From NCBI RefSeq assembly GCF_022699665.1, contig NZ_JALDNB010000001.1, positions 372,001 to 436,000 on the forward strand: a DNA stretch of 64,000 bases, written 5' to 3'. Positions within the stretch are counted from its first letter, which is position 1. Every line of letters starts with the position of its first letter. The position numbers were made by a program, and so were the translations under genes. Shown piece by piece: positions 51,292 through 58,702 of this stretch. This DNA is from Chryseobacterium aahli. Its GTDB lineage: Bacteria > Bacteroidota > Bacteroidia > Flavobacteriales > Weeksellaceae. The notes under the pieces are model-generated. The model worked only from the letters and a program-made list of their open reading frames with translations, did not search any database and had not been told where the DNA came from.

Positions 51292-51624
51292 ATGTCACTA
51301 AGAAACAAAGTAACCTTGATTGGTTTTACAGGAAAAGAAGTTGAAACAGTAAACTTCGAAAACGGAGGTACAAAAGCATCCGTATCATTGGCTACAAATG
51401 ACCATTACACCAACGCAAAAGGTGAGAAAGTAGAAGAAACCCAATGGCACAGTTTGGTAGCTTTTGGGAAAACAGCTGAGATATTCCAGAAATATGTTCC
51501 GAAGGGAAAAGAGATTGCCATCGAAGGAAAAATTACCTACAGATCGTATGACGATAAAGACGGCGTGAAAAGATATATTACCGAAATAAGAGTGGAAGAA
51601 ATTTTGCTTTTGGGTGGAAAATAA
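51292..51624 (+). CDS. ssb: Single-stranded DNA-binding protein, short form
   Basis: A 110-aa OB-fold SSB (RNKVTLIGFTGKEVE; WHSLVAFGKTAEIFQKYVPKG; EIAIEGKITYRSYDDKDGV). It binds single-stranded DNA during replication and repair. It ends right after the OB fold (ILLLGGK) with no disordered linker and no acidic DDDLPF-like tip, the part that recruits partner proteins. Many Bacteroidota carry more than one ssb; this may be the accessory copy. Confidence 0.92.
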   Translation: MSLRNKVTLIGFTGKEVETVNFENGGTKASVSLATNDHYTNAKGEKVEETQWHSLVAFGKTAEIFQKYVPKGKEIAIEGKITYRSYDDKDGVKRYITEIRVEEILLLGGK

Positions 51625-51649
51625 ATGTTGAATTCTAAAATCACGAACG

Positions 51650-52108
51650 ATGCAAATAAAAGTTTTAAAAGTAAGAATTGCTGATGAATTTCTGCTTCAG
51701 GATCAGAAGATGATTGATGATTTCCTGAACAATCACGAGATCATAAAAGTGGAAACGGCTTTTGTTCATGATGAAAGTTTCTGGTCTGTTGTTTTATATT
51801 TTAATGAATATAAAGATGCAGTAACCAAAAATATTGTTAAAGATTCAAAAACGGCAAAATATTCTGCTGAAGATGAAATGCTGAGTCCGGATGAAATAGT
51901 AATTTTAGATGCCCTGAAAATCTGGCGCTCCGAAAAAGCAAAAGAACAGAATCTTCCATCTTATTTTATTGCAACCAACAAAGAACTCATTTCTGTAGCA
52001 AAATACAAACCTGCGAAAAAAGAAGAACTGCTAGATATCAAAGGTTTTGGAAAACATAAGATTGAAAATTATGGTGAAGAGATTTTAGAAATCCTGGAAA
52101 GCGTTTAA
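51650..52108 (+). CDS. HRDC domain-containing protein
   Basis: A 152-aa protein. The C-terminal 80 residues form an HRDC domain (ILDALKIWRSEKAKEQNLPS, ATNKELISVAKYKPAKKEEL, LDIKGFGKHKIENYGEEIL), normally found at the end of RecQ or RNase D, where it binds nucleic acid. The N-terminal 70 residues (FLLQDQKMIDDFLNNHEIIK) are a separate alpha/beta piece with no catalytic motif seen. It is 25 nt downstream of ssb, so a DNA-metabolism link is plausible. Confidence 0.88.
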   Translation: MQIKVLKVRIADEFLLQDQKMIDDFLNNHEIIKVETAFVHDESFWSVVLYFNEYKDAVTKNIVKDSKTAKYSAEDEMLSPDEIVILDALKIWRSEKAKEQNLPSYFIATNKELISVAKYKPAKKEELLDIKGFGKHKIENYGEEILEILESV

Positions 52109-52140
52109 AAATATCAAAACACCAATGATTAAATGAGAGA

Positions 52141-52169
52141 CCGGGGAAATGTTATCTCCGGCTTTTTTT
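52141..52169 (+). terminator. Terminator of the ssb-HRDC unit
   Basis: CCGGGGA / TCTCCGG (one G-T pair) with a 7-nt loop and a C followed by seven T. Confidence 0.8.
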
Positions 52170-52196
52170 ATTGATTTAAAAGTCCTTTCAATTCCT

Positions 52197-52204
52197 TATT
52201 TTTG
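52197..52204 (+). promoter_or_regulatory. Putative -7 box TATTTTTG of hisS
   Basis: TAnnTTTG match 42 nt before the hisS ATG; a TTG at 52171-52173 is 23 nt upstream, at the edge of the accepted spacing. Confidence 0.5.
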
Positions 52205-52246
52205 CAAGCAATTACTCATTACCCATTATTTATTACTCATCAAGAT

Positions 52247-53614
52247 ATGAAGCCAAGCTTAGCAAAAGGAACGAGAGATTTTACCTCATTAGAAGTTTCA
52301 AGAAGAAAATACATCATCAATATATTACAGAAGAATTTTGAACTTTTTGGTTTCCAGCCTTTGGAAACGCCAAGTTTTGAAAATCTTTCTACTTTGACAG
52401 GGAAATATGGAGAAGAAGGAGATCGTTTGATTTTTAAAATTTTAAATTCTAGCATCAACGAAGCGAAAGACGAGAAAAAAACTCAGATGTTGAATGATTT
52501 TCAGAAAGCTTTAGATAAACCTTTCAGTGCTGAAAGCCTTACCGACAAAGCACTTCGTTACGATTTAACAGTTCCTTTCGCAAGATTTGTTGCAATGAAT
52601 CATGGCAAACTAACTTTCCCTTACAAACGTTTTCAAATTCAGCCAGTTTGGAGAGCAGACCGTCCACAAAAAGGGAGATTCAGAGAATTTTATCAATGTG
52701 ATGCTGATGTAGTGGGAAGTGAGAGTCTTTGGCAGGAAGTTGAATTGGTGCAATTGTATCTGAAATCTTTTGCAGAATTAAGAACTTCTGTAACCATTCA
52801 CATCAACAACCGAAAAATTCTTTCAGGTCTGGCCGAGTATGCCGGAATCACGGATAAATTAATCGAGTTCACCGTTGCATTAGATAAACTTGATAAAATC
52901 GGGAAGGATGGAGTTGTGAAGGAGCTTTTAGAAAGAAATATCTCTCAGGAATCAATTGATAAATTAGATTTCCTTTTCACTCAATCGAATGATGCTTTAG
53001 AAAATCTTCTTCAGCTAAAAGAAAAATTTGTTGGAAACGAAATTGGTCTAAAAGGTGTTGAAGAACTGGAATTTGTCATTACTCAGTCTCTAAATTTAGG
53101 GGTAGATATTCAGAATTTAGTTTTCGATATTACTTTAGCTCGTGGATTAGATTATTACACCGGAGCAATTTTCGAGGTGAAAGCTGACGAAGCTCAGATG
53201 GGTTCTATCGGAGGCGGCGGAAGATATGATAACCTGACTGAAGTCTTCGGAGTGAAAAATGTTCCCGGAATTGGTATTTCTTTTGGTTTAGACAGAATTT
53301 ATCTGGTGATGGAAGAATTAAACCTTTTCCCTGAAGAAGCTGCGTCAAATGTAGAATATCTGTTTGCGAATTTTGGTGGTGAAGAAACGATTGAAGCTTT
53401 AAAATTGATCATCCAATTAAGAGACAAAGGAATTTCTGCAGAATTGTATCCTGAAAGTGCAAAAATCAACAAACAATTCACTTACGCAGAAAAGAAAGGA
53501 ATTAAAAATCTTGTTTTCTTAGGCGAGGAAGAAATTAGAAACAGAACGGTAACCTTTAAAAATTTGGAAGCTGGAGAACAGAAAACGGTTTCTTTGGAGG
53601 AATTTTTAGGGTAA
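52247..53614 (+). CDS. hisS: Histidyl-tRNA synthetase
   Basis: A 455-aa class II aminoacyl-tRNA synthetase. GTRDF near the N-terminus, [20 protein letters not shown] (motif 2), [15 protein letters not shown] (histidine site) and [11 protein letters not shown] (motif 3) are visible, followed by the anticodon-binding domain. I chose ATG 52247 ([12 protein letters not shown]). An upstream TTG at 52202 lies inside the -7 box and would add residues unlike the family. Confidence 0.97.
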   Translation: MKPSLAKGTRDFTSLEVSRRKYIINILQKNFELFGFQPLETPSFENLSTLTGKYGEEGDRLIFKILNSSINEAKDEKKTQMLNDFQKALDKPFSAESLTDKALRYDLTVPFARFVAMNHGKLTFPYKRFQIQPVWRADRPQKGRFREFYQCDADVVGSESLWQEVELVQLYLKSFAELRTSVTIHINNRKILSGLAEYAGITDKLIEFTVALDKLDKIGKDGVVKELLERNISQESIDKLDFLFTQSNDALENLLQLKEKFVGNEIGLKGVEELEFVITQSLNLGVDIQNLVFDITLARGLDYYTGAIFEVKADEAQMGSIGGGGRYDNLTEVFGVKNVPGIGISFGLDRIYLVMEELNLFPEEAASNVEYLFANFGGEETIEALKLIIQLRDKGISAELYPESAKINKQFTYAEKKGIKNLVFLGEEEIRNRTVTFKNLEAGEQKTVSLEEFLG

Positions 53615-53629
53615 AATCATAGAAGTTAA

Positions 53630-53668
53630 AAATGAGGTTTTCTAATATTAGAAAACCTCATTTTTTTT
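53630..53668. terminator. Bidirectional terminator of hisS
   Basis: AAATGAGGTTTTCTAAT / ATTAGAAAACCTCATTT, a 17-bp perfect stem followed by eight T, between hisS and the convergent panE-like gene. Confidence 0.9.
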
Positions 53669-53737
53669 AAGCTTACTTAGAATCAATGATTAATTTTATA
53701 TTTTCAGTTCTAGATTTAAATTTAGTTTAAATTCTAT

Positions 53738-54673
53738 TTACTTACTTTTTAATTCTTCATATATTTTTTGAGTGAAAGGAGTTTTTACACCGAGCTCCAT
53801 TCCATATTTTAAAATAGCTCCTGCAAACAATTCTAATTCGCTGTTATCTTTTCCGGAGTTCATATCCAACTGCAAAGAAGTAGGGGTTTCTGGTGGAAAT
53901 GTAGATGCTTTTTCAAATGTTTTATCAATGATATCTGTTCCTAAATGAACTTCTTTTTTGGAAGCAATTACCTGTATTTCTTTCATGATCTCATTGGCCT
54001 CAGATTTCTGAGAGGAATCCTTACACACCGTCCCGATAGACGAATTATATTTAGCCGTTACAAGCCCAAAACTTGCCACAAAAATAAATTTTGTCCATAT
54101 ATCAGTTAAAGAATTTTCTTTAAAATCGAAATCAATTTTACTTTCTTTCATGATGTTGATCACCCAATCGATAGAAGCAGAGAGATGCTCAGGATCTTTA
54201 CCTATGATTAGTTTTCCTGCTTTTCCTTTATGTTCCACGACCCCTTTTTCTTTAATGTGTGAGGCAACATACAGGCAAGACGGTAGAATGGTATTCCCGG
54301 GAATTATTTTTCGTATTCTGTCATAAATGTCAACACCGTTCATCATAGGAAGAAGAATAGTCTCTGTTGTAATGATTTCTTTTAATTGAATACAAACTTT
54401 TTCTAAATCGTATTCCTTTACACAAATTAATATTAAATCAGGATTTTTGATATCGCTGATGTTCTGATAAACTGTATTTGGGATTGTATGCTTATCAGGA
54501 TGTTCAGGAGAGATCAGCGTTAATCCATCTTCTTTTACTTTTTGATACGTTTCACCTCTTGCGATGAATGATATCGTATGCTGTTGTAAAGTTTCATTGG
54601 TCTGATTAATTTTAAAACCAAAATATCCACCGACACCTCCAAGACCTATTATCACAATATGTTTTTTACTCAT
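53738..54673 (-). CDS. panE: 2-dehydropantoate 2-reductase family protein
   Basis: A 311-aa protein with Rossmann GLGGVGGYFG at residues 10-19 and the C-terminal ApbA/PanE helical domain (VASFGLVTAKYNSSIG, the active Lys region, and PTSLQLDMNSGKDNSELE). KPR enzymes make pantoate for CoA; close relatives act on other 2-oxoacids. It stands alone here, so the pantothenate role is from family only. Confidence 0.87.
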   Translation of the reverse strand: MSKKHIVIIGLGGVGGYFGFKINQTNETLQQHTISFIARGETYQKVKEDGLTLISPEHPDKHTIPNTVYQNISDIKNPDLILICVKEYDLEKVCIQLKEIITTETILLPMMNGVDIYDRIRKIIPGNTILPSCLYVASHIKEKGVVEHKGKAGKLIIGKDPEHLSASIDWVINIMKESKIDFDFKENSLTDIWTKFIFVASFGLVTAKYNSSIGTVCKDSSQKSEANEIMKEIQVIASKKEVHLGTDIIDKTFEKASTFPPETPTSLQLDMNSGKDNSELELFAGAILKYGMELGVKTPFTQKIYEELKSK

Positions 54674-54984
54674 AAAATTATTTTATTGATTTCAAGTTCT
54701 CCATTTTAAATAGGTTTAAATTCTCTATCCAAAAGGATTTCCAAGATTAAAGATCGTCAATTATTTTATTACTCAAGGCTCTTAATCTTTATATCTGCTA
54801 TGAAATATCTCATAATAATTATCGCAATAAAAGCGGGTAATTTTTATGTAAATTATGAATTAGTTTTTATAGCATTCATACTTCAGACGATTTTATTTAA
54901 GGACTCTCGAAATTTTAGGTTTAATTAATTTATATTGGAAGAAAATAGTAATTTAGGTTCAAAATAATTTTAGAATAAAAACCA
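54674..54984. other. Intergenic region
   Basis: About 310 bp, AT-rich. A 42-codon open frame with a hydrophobic start (54800-54928) is present but has no other support. No promoter with both boxes or RNA gene was found. Confidence 0.5.
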
Positions 54985-55523
54985 ATGAGTGAAAAATCAA
55001 GATTAAAAGAAATAAAAGACGAACTCGATCAATTAGATATCAATCCTACTTTCTTTGCAAGAAAAGAAATTCGTGAATTACCCAATATACTTTCGGTAGA
55101 CGAAAAAATAGTCTATTTGGTCGAAGGAAGAAATAAAATAACAAAGCATCATATTGTATTAGTGGGGACCCACAGAAGGCTGATTTTTATCGATAAAGAA
55201 TTTATGTACGGATTGAAAGTTGAAGATTACTCTTATGATAAAGTAGCTTCTATTCAGTACGAAACTTCATTGATGTTAGCGTCAATTGATGTGAATGTTT
55301 CCCCGGAGATATTGTAGAAATCGATGGAGTAGGAAAGTATGAAGCAGAATTGTTTTGCGAAAAAGTACGTAATTTCATGTCTCGCCCGAAAGAATTTGCT
55401 CAACTGAAGTCTGAACCCACCATTCTTGATCAGTTGGAGCAATTAGGAAGATTAAAAGAAAGCGGTGTTTTGACTGAAGACGAATTTATTGAGCAGAAGA
55501 AAAAACTACTTGAAAAATTTTAA
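54985..55523 (+). pseudogene. PH-like/SHOCT domain protein, frameshifted
   Basis: The first frame (54985-55317, 110 aa) has a bacterial PH-like domain (ITKHHIVLVGTHRRLIFIDK) and stops at TAG. The downstream frame from about 55305 continues with GDIVEIDGVGKYEAEL and a typical SHOCT tail (ILDQLEQLGRLKESGVLTED, EFIEQKKKLLEKF) ending at TAA 55521-55523. One missing base in the C4 run at 55301-55304 explains the break. It may be a true mutation, a sequencing error in a homopolymer, or a -1 slip site. SHOCT proteins often bind membranes or oligomerise; function is unknown. The next gene starts 10 nt later. Confidence 0.75.
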
Positions 55524-55532
55524 GACTAAATT

Positions 55533-56330
55533 ATGGAAAATTATTTAGACATTAATAAAAACTCATGGAACGCAAGAGTAGAACCTCATCTCGAGTCTGA
55601 TTTCTATTTTGTAGATGAATTTTTAAAAGGAAGAAATTCTCTTAATTCTATCGAATTAGATTTATTGGGAGATGTAAAAGGAAAAAGTATTTTGCATTTG
55701 CAGTGTCATTTTGGGCAGGATTCTATTTCGCTTTCCAGAATGGGAGCAAAAGTAACAGGAGTTGATTTATCTGATAAAGCTATTGATGCTGCGAAAGATT
55801 TGGCAAAACAATGCGGAACTAATACTGAATTTATCTGCACAGATGTCTATAATCTCCCGAATGTTTTGAACGAAAAATTTGACATCGTTTTTACGAGCTA
55901 CGGAACGATTGGCTGGTTGCCAGATTTAGACCAATGGGCAAATGTGGTGAGTCATTTCTTAAAACCCGAAGGCGAGTTTGTCATGGCAGAATTTCATCCA
56001 GTTGTTTGGATGTACGATGATGATTTTGATGGAGTAGCCTATAATTATTTTAACGAAAAACCGATTGTAGAAACCTCAGAAGGAACGTATGCAGATACTT
56101 CTGCTGACATCGTTCAGGATTATGTTTCATGGAATCACCCATTGTCTGATGTTTTACAAAATTTAATTAATAAAAATTTAGTTTTAGAAAATTTCAGAGA
56201 ATTCGATTGGTCACCATACTCATGTTTCAGGCATGTTGAAGAATTTGAAAAAGGGAAATGGAGAATTATAAAATTTGGAAATAAAATCCCAATGGTCTAT
56301 GCCATCAAAGCAAAAAAGAAGTCATCGTAA
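55533..56330 (+). CDS. Class I SAM-dependent methyltransferase
   Basis: A 265-aa protein. Motif I is ILHLQCHFGQD followed by GVDLSDKAIDAA (SAM-binding strand and acidic loop), about residues 52-85; LPNVLNEKFDIVFTSYGTIGW is the motif IV region. The substrate is not predictable. Its stop is inside the stem of the terminator that follows. It is 10 nt downstream of the frameshifted SHOCT gene and probably co-transcribed. Confidence 0.88.
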   Translation: MENYLDINKNSWNARVEPHLESDFYFVDEFLKGRNSLNSIELDLLGDVKGKSILHLQCHFGQDSISLSRMGAKVTGVDLSDKAIDAAKDLAKQCGTNTEFICTDVYNLPNVLNEKFDIVFTSYGTIGWLPDLDQWANVVSHFLKPEGEFVMAEFHPVVWMYDDDFDGVAYNYFNEKPIVETSEGTYADTSADIVQDYVSWNHPLSDVLQNLINKNLVLENFREFDWSPYSCFRHVEEFEKGKWRIIKFGNKIPMVYAIKAKKKSS

Positions 56331-56346
56331 TGATGACTTCTTTTTA
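56316..56346 (+). terminator. Terminator overlapping the methyltransferase stop
   Basis: AAGAAGTCATC / GATGACTTCTT with GTAAT loop and T-tail; the 5' arm is made of the last codons and the loop contains the stop. Confidence 0.85.
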
Positions 56347-56383
56347 TATGAATGTAAATAATATTAAAATATGTTATCTAATG

Positions 56384-56626
56384 TTAGATATTTGAAGCTG
56401 TATCTTCAACTTTAGCTTTCGCTTCGTCAAATTTATTTTGAGCTTGTGAAGCAACATCGTTTGCTTTTGTTTTCAGTTCGTTACCCCATTTGTTAAGGTT
56501 GTCTTTTGCACTGTTAATTTTATCTTTTACAGCTTGTTGCTCTTCTGGAGTAGATTTTTTGTATTTCCAATATGCAAGAGCTCCAATTCCTAGTAATGCT
56601 AATAATCCGTTTGTCTTATTTCCCAT
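56384..56626 (-). CDS. YtxH-like small stress-associated protein
   Basis: An 80-aa protein with one short hydrophobic stretch (GLLALLGIGALAYWKYKK, about residues 7-24) and a long amphipathic Lys/Asp/Ala-rich helix, the look of YtxH/LEA-like or CsbD-type stress proteins. No enzyme motif. Likely induced in stationary phase or by desiccation, by analogy only. Confidence 0.7.
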   Translation of the reverse strand: MGNKTNGLLALLGIGALAYWKYKKSTPEEQQAVKDKINSAKDNLNKWGNELKTKANDVASQAQNKFDEAKAKVEDTASNI

Positions 56627-56723
56627 GATTTCTGATTTTAAAAGTTATATTAAATTGTTATACAACTAAGTATGTAAAATACGTGCCAAAAAATAAATGG
56701 GATTGATAAATATATGTTAAAAT

Positions 56724-57566
56724 TTAATTAAAGATTTCAAAATTTTCTCCGTCAAAACTTGCGAAAACCATCGTAGGATATGAGTCCTGATGATAGAAAT
56801 TACCGTCTTTATCAATAGCAATCGCACCTGCGAAGCCGTCTATTGTCTTTAATTCTGCAAAAGTTTTATCAAAAGCTTGTTTCAAATTCATTCCGTCTGT
56901 TACTCTTGTAACAATCTTAGTTGAGGTTGCGTTGCTCACAATATCTTCACCAACTCCTGTACAGCTTACTGCACAGAATTCATTGGCATAATTTCCGGCA
57001 ACTGTGGCAGAGTCAGAAATTCTTCCCGGAATTTCAAAACCTTTTCCTCCGGTGGAAGTAGCAACTGCTAATTTCCCATCTTTATCGATAGCAACACAGC
57101 CTACAGTACCTTTTCCGCCGTTGTTGAGTTTGGCTTCATATTCTTTTCGTCTCTGAGGAATTTCAGTTGAAAAGTTTTCAAATCCGTGTTCAGAAGCATA
57201 TTTTTTTGCTCCACTTCCGCCTAAAACTCGATCATCTTCTTTCATTAAATCTTTTGCTACAAAAATCGGATTCTTCACATCCTGAATATTGATAACACCG
57301 CTCATTTTCTGCGTTTCACCATCCATTATTGCAGCACTCATACGAATGATTCCGTCACTTTGAATTTGCGAGCCGATTCCTGCATTGTATAACTCATCAT
57401 TTTCCAAAAGAGAAACTGCGTACGCCACCGTTTCAAAAGCTGTATGGGTTTCTAAATATTGATGCGCCTTTTGGGCAATATTTTTTAAAGAATTTTGCTT
57501 AGCAACTTTCACCTCGTGGCTTTGGTCGCTTTCAGAGAAAAAACCTCCGTGTATTATGATTTTCAT
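56724..57566 (-). CDS. iaaA: Isoaspartyl peptidase/L-asparaginase (Ntn hydrolase)
   Basis: A 280-aa Ntn hydrolase precursor. Autocleavage is expected before Thr154 in GGKGTVGCVAIDKDG, giving alpha and beta chains; DGETQKMSGVINIQ and RISDSATVAGNYAN support the family. The mature enzyme hydrolyses beta-aspartyl dipeptides. In this place it would split beta-Asp-Arg released by cyanophycinase into Asp and Arg. A terminator lies between it and cphB. Confidence 0.92.
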   Translation of the reverse strand: MKIIIHGGFFSESDQSHEVKVAKQNSLKNIAQKAHQYLETHTAFETVAYAVSLLENDELYNAGIGSQIQSDGIIRMSAAIMDGETQKMSGVINIQDVKNPIFVAKDLMKEDDRVLGGSGAKKYASEHGFENFSTEIPQRRKEYEAKLNNGGKGTVGCVAIDKDGKLAVATSTGGKGFEIPGRISDSATVAGNYANEFCAVSCTGVGEDIVSNATSTKIVTRVTDGMNLKQAFDKTFAELKTIDGFAGAIAIDKDGNFYHQDSYPTMVFASFDGENFEIFN

Positions 57567-57585
57567 AGAGTTTATTTGCTTTTAA

Positions 57586-57615
57586 ATATAAAAAAAGTGA
57601 AGAAATCTTCACTTT
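57586..57615 (-). terminator. Terminator between cphB and iaaA
   Basis: AAAGTGAAG / CTTCACTTT with a 4-nt loop; seven T follow on the minus strand, so most cphB transcripts should end before iaaA. Confidence 0.75.
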
Positions 57616-57620
57616 ATAAT

Positions 57621-58505
57621 TTATGTTTGAGGTATAGGATTAAACTGAGAATTTTCTATCGTTAATTTTCTCGTCGTTAAATCATAGTGGTCATTCATTG
57701 ACATGACGTGAACAGTCAGATTATCGATGGAAATTGGTTCACCCAAATTGATATTGGTAAGATTGGTATCTTTAATAAATCTTCCGTCAACAATAATTAC
57801 AAGTCCTGAACCAACAGCGGTCATCGTGTCGTTGTGAATAAACAACCCTGTGTCTTCACCCAAACCGATTCCCAAAGTTCTCGGATTATTAACTACAGCC
57901 TGAAAAAGACGTCCGATTCTGCCACGTTGTACAAAGTGTGTATCAACAATCACATTGTCGATCAAACCTAATCCTTGTGTGGTTTTTATTTCTCCTTTTA
58001 AAAGTGCTTCAGAACTGCTTCCCTGATAAATCATATTTTCAGAAGCTGCAGCCGCACCCGCAGAAGTTCCGGAGTAGATAAAATCCTGCTCCATGTATTT
58101 TAGCAGAATGGTATCGTGAAATCTTGTTCCGCCAAGAATAGAAGTTAATCGTAACTGATCACCACCCGTGAACATTACTACATCGGCAGCGTTTGCTCGG
58201 GCAACTATGGCATCAGAGTTTGCTTCTTCACGATTGTGAATATCAAGAATGTTAACGTTTTTTGCTCCTAAAAACTCAAAAGCTTTTTTATATTCGGCAC
58301 CTACAATTTGAGGGATTTGGGATGCTGTAGTGATTACTTCAATGATTGAATTTTCCTTATTCTTAGATTCAGTAATGATTTTTCTTAAAATTCCTCTTTC
58401 AAAAAAGTTAAGGTTTTTTTCAATATTCTGATCGTAATCGGTTTCGGAGAAACTGCCTTTATTAACAGCTCCACCGATAATAATTAATTTTCCAACAGGT
58501 TTCAT
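57621..58505 (-). CDS. cphB: Cyanophycinase
   Basis: A 294-aa serine peptidase of the S51-related cyanophycinase family. GTSAGA places the nucleophile at Ser148; MFTGGDQLRL and VDTHFVQRGRIGRLF are typical. It releases beta-Asp-Arg dipeptides from cyanophycin. I chose ATG 58505. A TTG at 58514 is part of the -7 box TAACTTTG. It diverges from cphA. Confidence 0.93.
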   Translation of the reverse strand: MKPVGKLIIIGGAVNKGSFSETDYDQNIEKNLNFFERGILRKIITESKNKENSIIEVITTASQIPQIVGAEYKKAFEFLGAKNVNILDIHNREEANSDAIVARANAADVVMFTGGDQLRLTSILGGTRFHDTILLKYMEQDFIYSGTSAGAAAASENMIYQGSSSEALLKGEIKTTQGLGLIDNVIVDTHFVQRGRIGRLFQAVVNNPRTLGIGLGEDTGLFIHNDTMTAVGSGLVIIVDGRFIKDTNLTNINLGEPISIDNLTVHVMSMNDHYDLTTRKLTIENSQFNPIPQT

Positions 58506-58511
58506 AGCTCG

Positions 58512-58519
58512 CAAAGTTA
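58512..58519 (-). promoter_or_regulatory. -7 box TAACTTTG of cphB
   Basis: Minus-strand TAACTTTG ends 6 nt before the cphB ATG, so the transcript would be nearly leaderless. No TTG at 19 nt upstream. Confidence 0.45.
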
Positions 58520-58650
58520 GAAAATTATTAATTGTTGGGAAAATATTGAGGGGTATTTAACGTATTTGCTTTGATTCTAAATTGATTGTAAAATTTAAAC
58601 TTTTTTAATAAATCTTTAATTAGACTGTGGTTTTTTTTAAGGTTTTACAT

Positions 58651-58658
58651 TATCTTTG
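58651..58658 (+). promoter_or_regulatory. Putative -7 box TATCTTTG of cphA
   Basis: TAnnTTTG match 44 nt before the cphA ATG; no TTG was found 19 nt upstream. Confidence 0.5.
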
Positions 58659-58702
58659 ATTTTAAAAGATAATTTCATTAATATAAATTTCGACACTAAA
58701 TT

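Noticed and set aside
54800..54928. Small 42-codon ORF with hydrophobic N-terminus
   Set aside because: No promoter with both boxes, no recognised family and no neighbour that would explain it; chance in AT-rich DNA is likely.
55301..55307. Programmed -1 frameshift in the SHOCT gene
   Set aside because: The site does not fit the canonical X XXY YYZ slippery heptamer in the zero frame and no downstream stimulatory stem was recognised; kept only as one of several explanations.
58506..58514. TTG start for cyanophycinase
   Set aside because: This TTG is the end of the TAACTTTG -7 box; ATG 58505 gives the normal family start.
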